From: Phylloscopus collybita | Lineage: Eukaryota > Chordata > Aves > Passeriformes > Phylloscopidae | Length of the DNA stretch: 64,000 nt | Direction: 5' to 3' | NCBI GenBank assembly: GCA_027886175.1 | Contig: JAJNNQ010000006.1 | Location: 13,607,001 to 13,671,000, forward strand | Part shown: positions 1 to 13,170 of the stretch, piece after piece | How positions within the stretch are numbered: position 1 is the stretch's first letter | How the letters are laid out: every line of letters begins with the position of its first letter | Translations under genes and position numbers: made by a program | Notes under the pieces: generated by a model | What the model was told of the DNA's origin: nothing | Databases searched by the model: none | What the model saw: only the letters and a program-made list of their open reading frames with translations

Positions 1-3000
1 GTGTTTTCCTGTAATGAGTTTCCAGCCATTGGGTCATGGTACTCTGCCCAAGGAAGTGATGGTTTTTATCCTACATCTGAAATAACAACAATAACAACAC
101 CCCCCTCCCCCCCATTACAGAGACCTGAATAATTAATTACTATATTAATTTAAGGTTATTAAACTCTAAATTTGTGTTTGCTGCTGATTATTTGTGTTAT
201 TAGAGAGATATATTGATGCAGCTGTATTAGTTGGAAGCTTGTGACATAAAAATAATACATCCTATGATGTCATCTGAATGAAAAATATGCAGTTACTGGT
301 TCATGATCCAAGCAATTAAAAGATATTAGCTCAGCTTAGAATTCAGAAATCTTTTTTATAATTCTTTATAAAGTATACTTTCAGAGATTAACTTAAATTT
401 CATGGGCTTTCTCAAAAGCAGAGGTGAAAAAGTTTCAAAAAGTAGTGTAAATGTCAAAAGCATATCTACTAAAACCCGTCTACTAGGCACAGAAGAGGAA
501 ATGTCAAAACTCAAGAACAGGAGACTAGATCTTGGTCCATTTTTTAGATCCAAAAAACCTACATACATACAAAAATTCTTAGAATTGCCTAATTAGGCTA
601 AAAATCATGTATAATTTTGTGGTTATGTGACTGAGGATTATGTACCAGTATCTATATGTAACATGGCATTCTAAAAACCACCACAGTATCCTAAAGTTGC
701 TCTTTAACCTAATAATGCAGTACCAAACAGGTAATAGATTTCGACACAAGACTCAGACTCTCTGAACCATCACTGCAGTTTTAAGTTTTGAAGTCTTCTG
801 AAGAGCAAGGTTTTCTCTATGAAGTGCTGTGATGCTCTGCTGGTCAGTCAAACCCCGTTCCTCCCACCATTTCTCAGAGTAGTGTCAGTCAAAACCCTTG
901 TGCTGGTTCCCCATTTTAGGCCTGGCAGAATCCACAGACTGAGCAGTCTTCTCTCTGTTTTTTTAAGGTACCTCACCTAGAAAGTATTAAAAGGTTGTGC
1001 CTGCTAGGTCATATTTCACAGGAGATATAAGGGAAAATACAAGAAGCAAAACTATTTATCTACTAACCCAGTTATTACAGTTGTTAGAATATGAAATAAA
1101 TGTAAGGCTGTCTTGAAAGTTAAACTTCTCTATGCTTAGCATATTTGTTTCCGTTGGCAGACTCAGATCTGACTGTTTTATTGTGACCAACATATACAAG
1201 CTCAATCATCTCCAGTAGTTTAGAAATCAATATATGGATTCATTAAATGTGAAGGAGGGGTAAGAACTGATAACATGAACCAAGCAGGTAAAAGAGTTCC
1301 TGATTGCCTCAGCTGTTATCAAAGAATTGACTAGTAAAAAATGAGGAAGACATCTACCCCACAGATCCAAATCAGCTCAGTGCATTTCTTAGAACAAGTA
1401 ATTCCTCACATAATTCATGTAATTTGAGAGACATGAATGACAAAGCTCCAGTTGATAATACTGATAATACTAAGCACTATCAATGAAACCTTCTCCTGAG
1501 GTCATATAGCATTTTTGTAGCATAAAAATGTCAGAAATAATCCCCTGTTCTCACAGAAAGACTAGGTGGTATATACCAGATTGGTTTATTTTACCCTGAT
1601 TTTATAGACACAGTACAAACCACTGCAAATGTGAAAGTTTGATGATTATTATTATTATTTGATGATTCTTACTTAACTTTTTCACCATTCTTGTTATTTG
1701 TATTCCAGTCCTGCTTAGAGTTCACAGTCAGAATAAAACCCACTTGTGCCAGTTAGTGTGCAGGATTATAATGTGCAAAGCCTCTTTTTCTGACCCACCC
1801 ACAGCATTTTAAGGGAGCTACTATACCTCTGTTTGAGCCAGCTAAAATAATGTCAGTAATTTCAAGTAGTGCCAAATTTCCTCCTAATATCAGGAGTTTA
1901 TAAAGCATCTAGACCTAGATACAGACATAGGCAGATGGAAAATATCTAAGTGCAAAACTGTCATTGCACAGTTTTGAATCCCCTTCCTGCCTTCATAACC
2001 ATTACTTATACAGGAAGTACTCTATATGCATTGAGCTCCATAGGTGCTCAGTTTGTTATGTTATGACCTTACTCCCAACTAGAAATGTCTAGAAAAGGGA
2101 CATTACCCCTGGGAAAGTTGTTACAAATCCAGAAGAAGTGTTTCCCCTTTCTATGGGAGAGTGATATCATGTTTTTAAAGAAATGCTCAAAATCTTCCCT
2201 CTGTGGTTGCTATTTCTTATTCTGTCTGGGAGTCAGAGAAAAGGAGATGGGAGAGTGAGGAGCAGCAAGAACTGTAATCACCACAGCACGTCTTCACCTG
2301 GCATAGGTCAACTTCTGACTTTCAAGTGTATGTGGAAGCCTTAAGTTCCCAATGGTTGTAACATACAAAGACAGGCTTGTTGTCAGCTCATACTCATTTA
2401 TTCTGTGTACTCTCTTTTGGTTTTGTTACCTCAAAGAACTGATTTTGTCACTGTCAGAGGAAGACTGCAGATGACCTAAGACATATTCTTAAATTGTAAT
2501 TACTTTTACTCAAAGTACATAAACCAGGGGAAAAAACTGTGACAAGAGGACAAGTTAGATACAAAAACACCACCATCACTTTCCATATAAATTGAAAACT
2601 GTCTCAGATTTAGAAGTCTTTAATACAAAATTTTCAATATATGAGGGGAATGTCCAGATAATCCAATTAACTGAGAGTTCAACTTCTTACACACCTCTCA
2701 TAGCAAACATTTTTTTTACCTGTTCATAGGTTTTTTATATTTATCAAGAGATATTTCTTTTTTTTTTTTTTTTTCAAGAAAATACATAAAGTATTTTTCT
2801 TCAGAAAAGAGAGAAGTTGGAAGTAAGGAGCGATTACAGGATAGGTTTTTTCTGTAAAAATCACATTCACGGAACTTTTTCTTGCAGTAAACTGATAGAA
2901 ACTGATAATGTTGAATAAGAATGTGCACAGTTTCAAGCCCTCAGTTACAGGATTAATTTATTTGTAGGCTGGAGAGGGGAATTTTCTAGTGCTCCCATTG

Positions 3001-4684
3001 GAGTTCTGTACAAAACAATTTGCTTAAAAAGGAATTGATATATTCTGGAAAACTTTGAAACTAGTTGAAAGCACTTTGTCTGGGTGTCATGTAGCTTTTG
3101 GTTTTTCTTCTATCATTTTTATCATTAGGGACATGACAATATTACTGTTGCATGAGAGTGTACTTGCTTCTTAAGAATTTATCTGTCTTTCACCCTAAAT
3201 TAATTCATGGCATCATAGTAATTCCCACAGCAACCAGCTATGATGTAACAAGTAGAAGATTTGAGTTTTAGAGGAAAGTAAGACTGAGTATGGCATATAT
3301 GAATGCATGAATTTCTGAAAAAAATTGTTTCTGTTTACATATAAGTAAAGTAGTGTAAAGCAAGAGTCACTTGGATTAACAACACAGCTTCAGAGTCCTG
3401 TGTTACTTCTTATCCCAGAAATTTTGCATTTCTTATTTGCATGATTATGTACAAAATTTGTTGAGGAAATGGATCACATTAAATACTGAAGCAAATTTCA
3501 TTACTACCAATTTGATAATGCTGGCAATGTGAAGTATAAGATGAACTATTTGTAAAAATTAAAACAACCTTGTGCAAGTCATTGGTCTCTCAGAACAGTG
3601 TGTTTAGAAATATAGGATAATATATCATATATTCTACAGCCTTATTAACCTTCTGTGTTTTGAATAGAAAATAGCTGCAGATTTTGTGTAGATTTATGGA
3701 ATATTAAAGAGGCCATTTACTGAAACCTGAAATGAAGCACTTATATTAAAACCATGACCATTCTTTACTTTTACTCCCTGTAATTGACAGGCTCCTCAAG
3801 TGTTGATGAGGCAAGATGCAGGTATCATTCCTTTGGTATAGACTACAAGTGAACTCTAGGGTGACTGTATATGTGTTTGACACCTCACACTTCCACAGAA
3901 TGAATTTGTGTCTGAGGGTCCTTTGCATAAGGATGCTCATGGGCTGCATGAGCTTAGAACAAAATTCAACCAAAACAGTAAGTTTTCACTTTGGTCCTAA
4001 ATTCTGTGAATTATTTCATGCTTTATTTGACCTAGTTGTTATCCTGATCTTTTATAACATATGTGTGTATCCAGATACAGTTAGACTCGGGGACCCTTAA
4101 GACAAATTCCAAGGCCTTCTTTAGTTGCAGTGAGAACTGTAATATACATATATGAATATAGATAATGTACATAGGTACAGAAAAGTATATAAATAAAAGA
4201 AAAATCCCTGTACCCTTCTTTTGCTAACCTAATATGAAGTGTGTGCACAGGCTACAACATATAAAAATATCCATAGGACATTTTAATGATTATTGGCTTA
4301 GGAACTAATTCATTCTGTTGATATTAATTGCCCCTTTGAAATTACATATGACTGTATCCCAGACCAGGTATTAAAGGAAAAACCTACCCTGCAAAACACA
4401 GTCTAATTATGCAGCCACCTTTATACTGTGCACAATATTATAGCCTTTAACTTCAAATGTATTTTCTCCATATAAGGACTTTTTAATGACATATGTGACT
4501 CAGTTATCCTTCTCCATCCTCAAAAGCCAAGAGGGAGGTAGACAAAAAATAATAGGTCTCTTTTGCATGATCAGCTGTCAGTTCTCTTTCACATTTTTCA
4601 CATTTGTTGCCGTTACTTGACTTGCTCAGTTTTACATTTAAAGGAAAAGAGAAATATATTCAGATAAACTTCTAGACTCAAAGA
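1..4684. other. Unannotated AT-rich unique sequence
   Basis: No gene, RNA gene or clear mobile element is visible here. Open frames are short (under about 95 codons), carry no recognisable motif, and show no splice-site pattern. Small features are a C-rich run near 100-115, a short ATT repeat near 1645-1665 and a T run near 2757-2774. It reads as ordinary intergenic or intronic bird DNA. Confidence 0.6.
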
Positions 4685-4745
4685 AAATTGTAAGATGGAT
4701 AGGAAGAGGCATCTAGTCCAGCCTCTTACTCAAAGCAGAACTATT
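4685..4745 (-). mobile_element. Possible ancient CR1-type LINE 3' end fragment
   Basis: The stretch reading roughly 'gatggataggaagaggcatctagtcca...ctcaaagcaga' resembles the reverse complement of a CR1 3' region, where 'ggaagggacctc...catctagtccaacc...ctcaaagcagg' is typical. The match is short and degraded and could be chance. Sequence to the right (to about 4995) may be further relic but I cannot follow it. If correct, it is an old copy, since the terminal 8-bp repeats are not recognisable. Confidence 0.3.
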
Positions 4746-7700
4746 GATCAGATGCTCTGCTTGTAGTAATCTATTATGCATTTGTCCTAGAATATTTAGG
4801 TGTTTCGTTTTCATTTTGAACACCAAAATGGAACATTAGCCTACAAAAATCTTCCAAGACTGATGAGACCTTTGGGCTACAATTCCATTCAAACTCTTAT
4901 GGATTTAAGGATTTATTCAAGTAACACATTTCCCTAAATATATTTTAAAGATCATCTTCCTAGGTAGGTTTTCTTTCTTTTGATTTCCTCAAGCAAAAGA
5001 AAAAAAAAATTATGAACTTAGCACTGTACAATTAAAACCATTGAAGTCTCCTACTTCAAGTGCAGAAACCCCAAGCAGTTCAGCCACATTGCAAGCAAAC
5101 ATTAGAAAGATATTCATTAAAAGAAGAGAAAAAAACCAGGAAACAAAATAATCTAAAAAAAAAATTCAGTAAGAATGGAATCAAAACCAGAAGGTATCCA
5201 TAGAACTCTCTAGCCTTATCAATCAAGCTGCTTTATTAATATCAGCCTTCATCAGCAGAGAAGAGGACGTTAGTTCTGCTACTCAGAATTGATATTTTGA
5301 GCTGGCAGTTACAGTAATTTTGGTTGCTTCTGACAAGAATAAATGGAGAAGGAAAAGGATCAGATGAATTGCATCAGGAAGCAGAGCTTTCAGCTTGTAT
5401 TTTAGGGCTGCAAGGCAGCTGGATAATTACAGATCTATGGGGCAGGAGGCTGGCCATAGCAGCTTTTGTTCCAGACTCTGGACTCCTTTCTTGGCTGGCA
5501 TGTCAACTGAACTTCTTTGTCTATCATGCTGCCTCTGCATTTCAGACTGGATATCCCCCACACTGACGTGCCCAGCCCTGTTGTTAGAAACCATCCTCAG
5601 GTTGCATTGGCAGACTTTTTTTATATGAAATAATCCTTTAGAAAATTCTCATTTCTAATAAATATTCATTGCTACGGATGAGGAGTAGTCAAAGTTGATC
5701 CTCAAAATTTCAAGTTCCTTCCGCTTCAAATGTTCCTGACATCAAGGCTCTTACTTTTCTCTTTTCCCCTTCTCTTTCTTACTCTCCTGAAGGCATGAAC
5801 CCAGTAGCATGTTCCTGACATTCTCAGCTCTTCTACTTCCTCAATGCTATAATCCCTTCATTGTAAGAATATGCCTTTCCCAAATCCCTCAAAAGCTTTT
5901 CTCACCTACTTCCAAGACAACCCCAGTGTGTCCCCAGCTGTGGCTCACTGGGTCCCATGACTAGCATAACTTCTGGCTCTCTGAGCTCCTTTTGTCCTGC
6001 CTGCTTGCTGGCTTGTAGGCATCTCTGCACTGCTGAAAAAGAGCAGGCTAGACACTGATCTTCAGATCACTTTGGGACACAGTGTTTTCAGATTTGTTGT
6101 GGTGTTGATCCTTAGGACAGGGCATAAACTGAAGCTGAGCTGTGGCAGTGGTTCAGATCTTGAGCTTGCCATGTGTCCTCTCTCTTGCCTTTAACAGCAC
6201 AAATGCAACCCCTGTATCCCAATGTCTACACCTGAAATCCAGCCACAGCATCACACAGGTTCTGAGCATCCCTGATGCCAACAGGGAGGTGTGCTGGAGA
6301 CCATAGTGACTCCCTCCTGCAGAAACAGAGGCATAGAGGGGCAGGAGAAGGGTGCATGCCTCAGGGTTACCCTGACTAATATTAGAGCACCAGCTGGGAG
6401 CTGGAGAGCGCTCATGGCACGGTGTTGTTGGATCCACTCCAGTCTGAATCAGGGACATCTCAGTCTGTGTGCCCATAAATACATGTATACGCCAGGGGGT
6501 GTGTGTGGCTGGGCACATACATATATGTATATAAACATATGTACACATAACAGCTTCCCTTGCTTGGCCACAAGCATCTAGAAAGATAAATAGCAAAATG
6601 ACAATAGACTACACTCAACTTCTCTCATCTGACAGCTACTAAGTTTCCACAAAGTATCAATTTCCAGGTAATATTTATGCTATATATATGACCCAGATGT
6701 ATTCAGGTCCCCCAGACAGATTACTGTTTGTGGATGCTAATTGGTTTAGGTACTTTAAAAACCAGTTGAGTTGTTCTAAACTTGTATCTTTATCTAACTT
6801 AACCCTATCACAACACTCTAGTAAGTTCCTGATCAACACAAAATTCCAAGAAAGTAATTTTTCACTATCTCATTACTTTATTCTTTCCTCTTTTTTTTTT
6901 TTTTAAGGGGTTGGATAAATAAAATAAAATTAATAAAAATACATAGTCTTTGAAAACTTGTGATAAACTGAGGGAAATAAAGACAAGGAACAGGCTGGGT
7001 GAAAATTAAATTCCTGCTATCGAGAAAACTCAGAGAATAAGAGCAATTTTATATTTAATTAAGAAACAGACAAATGTTTTTTCACTGAAACCTTACAACC
7101 AAAACACATTTCAACTGGGACCAGAAAATTGCTACATCTGTACATAAAAGAAGCAGCATAATTTAAAACTGAAACTCAGTAAATTACAAATTCTGAATGT
7201 CTTACATAAGTCTATTATGAAGAAGGCTTCATTTCTGCTAAAAACCCTTGAGTAGTAATATCTGTTAGCTCTTCTTGCTTTTAGCTAATTCTGTTTTAAT
7301 GGTTTAAATAAATATTACAGAGGCAGTTTTCTCCTTTCAATAATCAGAATTTGAAATTAACACTGGCTGTAAAAAGTGATTTTATCCATGAATGTTTACA
7401 AGGTAAAATGTGTGGATTCAGAAGGCTGCAGAATTTGCATCACTCATCTGATAGCTGGGGGCTTAATTCCACAATGAATTAAAACCTGCGCCCAGCCTAA
7501 TGTTCGTGGCCAATCCCACAGTCCCGAGCTGGTATGGCCACATGTTTGAACTCATGAATTTGTTGGGGAACCAGAGCTCAGGAGGCATGTCAAACATGAG
7601 CCTCATTCTCTGATTTCTCAGCAAAAACACTTTCAAGTGTTTTCACGGATCTCTACAGCATGTGTCTATGTTTAGAGCAATAAACATTAAAATCCAGGCT

Positions 7701-8323
7701 AAAGGAAAGAGTAGGGGAACTGTAGCAGGTACTTATATTAGCCAGAATTCATCTACTGCAACACAATGCACAGATTTTTTTCTAGGCCAAATAAATATAT
7801 CCTCAGGCAAATAATCTGTCCACTTAATAATTCAGTTACTGTACATATGGAGTCCCATTTTCTGTGACGAAATGGAACAAGTTCCATGTTAAAATGAATA
7901 CTCTTTTCTGTCTCTTCAAATTAGCAGACTGACTCTGCAGCCTCTATTCTGGAAACTTTTCCACTGGCAAAACTAGGAATTGAGACTAAGAAGTACCACC
8001 CATACACTTTTTAAGATTTTAATGGGAGGGCTAGGGGGCTGGTGTTTGAAGGTAAGTCTCGATCTCAAATAGACAACAGCTCATTCAAAGAAGGATTTAA
8101 GGACAAATTTGCACTCCAGAAATTCTAGATGGCAAGAGGCCTTCCAGATTCCTTATTTTTTACCATTTTCCCTTCCTTCAAAGAGTCTGTCTTCTGGCTC
8201 CTGCCATGCTATTTAGAATGGAAAATCACATTTCCTATCATGTGTGACCCAAATCAAGAGCCAAATAACTAAATCCAGTGGACATGCCCAGAGTATGAAC
8301 ACAGGAGACATAAACAACATATA
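4746..8323. other. Unannotated sequence with a candidate regulatory patch
   Basis: No gene recognised. The open frame at 6153-6596 (minus, 147 codons) has a Cys/His/Thr-rich composition with no domain and spans a CATATA-type low-complexity patch at about 6515-6550, so I treat it as chance. The interval 7380-7560 is less AT-rich, keeps several CpGs and carries a 'ggccaatccc' CCAAT-box-like site; it is discussed as a possible conserved non-coding element. The rest shows nothing identifiable. Confidence 0.5.
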
Positions 8324-8668
8324 TAATCACAGAACAGCCTAGTTTCTGGGGAACTTCCAAAGATAATCTGGTCCAAATTTCTGTGGGAAAGGGAGACTAG
8401 ACAGCATTCCATCTTGAAAACTTGCAGTGATGAGGACGCTACCATATCCCTGGAAAGATTATTCCAGCAACTGACTGGTCTTACTTCAAACATTTCTTTC
8501 TTATGTCAAGATGAAATTTTTACCAGTGTGATTTGTACCCAAATGCTCTTTGTCTGCTTGCTCCATGTGCTCTCTGTGAAGAGAGAGACACACTGTCCTC
8601 TTTGCAACCATCCTGTAAGCACTGTTATACTGTGATGAAGTTCCCTCGGAGACTCCCCTTTTCCACAC
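8324..8668 (-). mobile_element. Ancient CR1-type LINE fragment (3' end, degraded)
   Basis: Reading the plus strand, this segment follows the layout of a reverse-complemented CR1 3' end. It has an 'aatcacagaa' terminal motif, then 'ataatctggtccaa', then 'tgcagtgatgaggac...ccctggaaagattattccag' (compare the usual 'cagtgatggggactccaccacctccctgggcagcctgttccag'), then a region near 8590-8665 like 'cttgtcct...tgtgatgaagttccctcggagactcc' (compare 'atgatgtcccctcggagtctcc'). Many substitutions and small indels show great age. The open frames inside it (for example 8414-8635 plus and 8501-8797 minus) are by-products of the repeat and the adjoining CT run. The 5' part of the element is missing. Confidence 0.6.
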
Positions 8669-8680
8669 AGAAAAGACCAA

Positions 8681-8684
8681 TCTG

Positions 8685-8710
<26 letters not shown>
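8681..8710. repeat. (CT)n dinucleotide microsatellite
   Basis: An almost uninterrupted CT repeat of about 13 units lies immediately beyond the degraded CR1 relic. It creates an Arg-Glu repeat in minus-strand frames, which is not evidence of a gene. Confidence 0.95.
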
Positions 8711-8715
<5 letters not shown>

Positions 8716-11700
8716 TTCTAATAACTGACATATTATCATGCTGGTGCAGGAGTTTCATTTGTAGTTCCCAGAGCTGCCACAAAGGATTTGAACTCACAGC
8801 TATTCTTTTCTGATTATGTCCTTTATCCCTCCTTCCAGTTATTCCAGAAATCCATTTCTGTTTTGGAATTTACTGTCCGAATCAGGGCTGTACCAATCAT
8901 TTCTATGATCTATCAATCATTTCCAGATCTTAAGGAAAGATATTTGAAAAAGGAACAGGAAATGGTTACCCACCTAACCAGAGGGACTGGAGATTTGTGC
9001 AGTCCTGATACTGCAGCCTTGAGACAGCAGGTTTTGGACACATAGTCTGTGCACTGTTATCTTGTCAGGGGTGGTTTTTTGGGTGTTAGGAGATATTGAA
9101 CGGTAACCTCATCAAAGTGAGAGATATCTGGAAGTCAGGATTTCATTTTCTGAGTAACTGCCACAGTAACAATGCTGTCATTGTAACAGATGTTACCTCT
9201 CACTGGTATTTTCACTGAGGTTTCAATTAAACTGTTCTTGAACTGTGCTTGGAGATGAATTAAGTATTATCAGTACATATTCTGAGTCATCAGAGACCAC
9301 CCGAAAGGTTCACATCCCAAGGAAATGGCAGAACTCCTACTCAGAAAAAGAGGAAAAAGGATCAGGACACACACTTCAACCAAAGTGATGGTGTCTCTGG
9401 AAATAAGTAGGTGAAAATAAAGTTCCTACATATACTGGATTCCTGTGATGTATCTATTTTGACTGTACCTTGGCATGAGAGAAATTAATGCAGGTGCTTT
9501 AAACATTTCACATTTTTCTAAGTCACCAGAATTATGGAAACATTCATAACTTAAAATATTAATCACAAAACGTAAGGGTCAAATCCTTGATCTTATTTCC
9601 ACAGACATGTTAGAGCCTATTAGAAGTGTTTGCCCTCATGCAGTGTACTGTGGATCTGCTGTAGGTCTGTAAAAGGCATTGCTGTATGGGAAAACTTCCT
9701 ATTTTTATGCCTGAGATGCGTGCAATTGGTCACAGGGTGAGTTCAGAATATCTCAAATCTCCTTGTGCAACCTGGCTCCGTTTGTCTTTTAGTCTTTGTT
9801 CTTGTTGTGTGATCATTTCTTGCCCCCAATGTTTTGTGAGTTTCTACTAGAAGACTGTTATCTCATTCAAGGCTAGGACAATTCTGTATTCGCTGCCCTT
9901 TTGTACATGTATATTTAATTAAAATTCACCAAATATTCAATAGGTCTTAAAAATATTCTTTATTATTTCTGCTGGGCTAAGAAAGTGATTGAACATTGGG
10001 GTATATTATAAACATGTAGTGAAGAGGGTTTGAGACCCCTTTAGAGGGCACTTTGCTTTTTATTCTGCCTGCAAGGTACACCTATGCATCTTTGGTTAGA
10101 AGTGTTAAAAAGAAAAAGCAGATGAAAGCAAAAGACTTTTTTGTCAAGCTGTGACAGAAATCAAATGCAAATAGATCTCAGTTCAAGACTGTTTGTTAAG
10201 TGTCACGTCAGTGAGTATTAAATGCAGCACATGTAGTTTTACAATGAGCATACTGTATATGAATTTTATTGATTTTTTTTCAAAGAGGATACATTGAATA
10301 ATGTACTCTTCCTTACCAGCACCAGTTTACAAGTGTGTCTTCGTACTTCCATATGCACATTCATTAGGCTCCTAAATGCTGCTGCCTTACTTAGCACATC
10401 TCGTTCTGTGGAGGCTGGGATTCAAGCTGTAGAAAGGCCTACACAAATGATTCTCTCCCTCTGAGAAAAGTGGGACAGAGTAATTTAGACTTCCCAGCAT
10501 GAAGCTGTCTATGAGCAGCTCCTCAAAATGATTCACAATTAGTGCACCAGGCTTACACTAGGAACAGGTTCTCAGCTGATTTCCTTTCCACAAAGGAGTG
10601 AGTCTGGGGCTTCATTTTGCTATTAGAAATCTTACAGATGTATAAAAAAAATCATCAGAGCTGGCTGACTCTGCTGCACTTATGTTGAAGTCTTTGTACT
10701 ATACTATCTGATAAATCTGATTTCTTTATATTCACTCAGGTTAGGTGTATTTCCAATTAATATTTAGAAAAATGTGTGTCAGCATTAAATTACATGTGAA
10801 AGATAACAACAGCAGTATCAGACTTATCTCCATGCACTAGAACAGAGCTCTTAATCATTCAGCAAGGGGGGCAATGCTCCGTGGGAGATGCCATGTACGT
10901 CCACTGCATTCATCTGTGTGCAGTTGCATCCCTATTTGAGCTGTGCTTGGTTTCATGTGTGCACTGCCTTTCCATTGTTTGGTGTGACATGTCTGATTCC
11001 ACAACCATCTCCTTATAGTACTCAGGTCATCGAGGTGCTTAGAAAAGCATATTAAAATCTGTGCCAGGCAGGCAACTTGACAATATTATACATACTGGAC
11101 CATAATGTCTAGGTTTAGTTGTTTAAATGCCAGGCTAAAGCATCTAAAATTGTCCATAAAGGTAAATAATTTATTGGTGATTTTAAGTATCTTACCTGCA
11201 GGCTCAGTGACAGACACTCAAGGTCCTATGGAGGCTGCAAGTTACACAGAGCATTTGTCCAGGCTTTTGTCTCCTGATATTTTCTCATCCACAAGGGCAC
11301 AGCAGTGTTACACATGAGCCAAAACAGAGGCAAGAAATCTGGATAATAGCCTGAAATGCTGACTAACAAAAGGCTAATACTGAGAAAACTCTTCCTCACA
11401 TGCTGTGTACTATGAAGGTCTAGATTTCTGCTGGAAATTTGCCACTTCTGTCCTTATTCCACACACAGATATTATGGATTCTTCTGAAGGTTTATGATCT
11501 TAAAGAAAGGAGGCAAGAAAAGTTTTATACACACTGTTTTTCTGCATCCATGTAATCTTAAAAAGTCCTCAAGCTTTAAATTTCTTTTGTTTGAGAAAAA
11601 GTAGGTTTCTTAAGCAATATCTAGTGGTGCTTAAATGGGCAAGTGTCATTTGTATTCTCTTAATGAAAGCAAAACTGTTCTTAGTGTGACCAAGCTGTGG

Positions 11701-13170
11701 TCTGAAAAGGGTGCAGAAGTTAAAGATTCAGCTCCTGCAGTCATGCGATGGTGTGGAGTCTACTTATTTATCCATCCACTATCCACCTATCTTATCTATA
11801 TTTTAGAGAAAATTGATAGACCATTAGAAAGCAGTTCCTTCTGCCTGGCAGAGATTTCCTCCCTTCCAAGAAATAATACAAACAGCTGTTTCTTCTGTTA
11901 TATGATATAAAACATATGGGAGAGTACCAGTATTTCTGTGAGCTAGGGAGTAATAGGCTGCATAACCCACAACTTTCAGGAGGAAAACTTAAAAAACAAA
12001 AGTTGAAAGTTGTTTCCATTTAATTGAGCTGTCAGTAAACGTATGTCAACTAAACTTACTGTGCTGTTTGTTAGTGGTACTTTCACTGCAGCTTTTACTG
12101 TCATTTTAAAATAGTTATTTGGTTTTATTGAAAAGCTTGAGTAACAACTGGTTTTGAAACTGTATTTTAAGTCAGTCAGATATATTTATAATACCAGGTA
12201 ACATGATTTGATATTAAAAGTCTATGCCATTTACATACAGCTTTCAGTCTAGTCTCAGGTTTTGAGGAAAAAAATAAAAGATAATGCCTATAATGCTTAC
12301 CAAAAAATAGTTTTTTGAGTATGAAAAGCATTAACCAACTCTATTTACTCAAATAAGGAAAAGTGTCTCATGTAAAGGAATTTTTTCTTCCTCCTCTGTA
12401 CTGACACTCCTCTCAGAGGAATTTTTTGATCCCTTCTTCATCTTCTTTGTCTTTTGCAGTCATCTCTTCACCATTTCTCTTTACATTTTCTCCAAAACAA
12501 TTTTTTCTGTGTTTGCCTCCTTTAGGGACTGCTGTTATTTTCCTATTCTTTTTGCTTCTTTTTCACCTCTTTTATGATTTTCTTCCAGAGCCTTCCTTAC
12601 TCATCCCAAAGCTTCATTCTTGCAATCTCAAATCTTCCTTGCATTGTTTGCCTTACCTTCTCTTGTAGTTCTTCCCTATAGACCAAGCCCATTTTATATG
12701 TTCTTAGTAATGCGGCCTGACTGCAAAGAAGAGCAGTGCTTTGGCAGCTATGTTAAGGAAACACAGGTACTATATCATAACTACATTTTTTTAAAACAAC
12801 TGCAGGTCAAAAACAGCATTTAGGATTAGTGGAGAGTAGAAGGTTCATGTTCAGCAGTACTTGTAACGTGTTTAAGACTGAACTGAAGCATTGAGGCTTA
12901 TTTTTGAATAAGGACAAGGGCTCTGGATGTGTGTTCTTTTCATTGTATCCAGATATTTTAGTGACTTCACAGATATTTGCTCAAAAATACTCTTCAAGCC
13001 TAAACCCAAAAGTCAACATTGTGCATTATCAACAAATCTCCAGCAGGTATGGTGACTTATATTGATTTGATTTTCTAATTTAATGTAATTCAGGAAATGT
13101 GAGGAAAATACATTTTTGTCAGTGTTTTCATCTTCACTTGTTAGTAAGGACCATGTTAAACCAGGGAACC
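8711..13170. other. Unannotated AT-rich sequence
   Basis: No coding exon, RNA gene or recent transposon is recognisable. Open frames are short and lack motifs. The only compositional oddity is a pyrimidine-rich block at about 12380-12690, listed separately. Confidence 0.55.
12380..12690 (+). other. Pyrimidine-rich block, possible old LINE relic
   Basis: About 300 bases are dominated by C and T on the plus strand, with many 'ttcttc/cctcc' words, in contrast to the balanced flanks. This gives two overlapping open frames rich in Phe, Leu, Ser and Pro with no domain. Strong pyrimidine bias is typical of the sense strand of L2-type LINEs, two better candidates for which lie further right, so a decayed L2 fragment is possible. 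No tail motif is visible, so the assignment is weak. Confidence 0.25.

Noticed and set aside
6153..6596. 147-codon minus-strand frame
   Set aside because: No domain, odd Cys/His/Thr content, partly generated by a CATATA-type low-complexity patch; considered chance.
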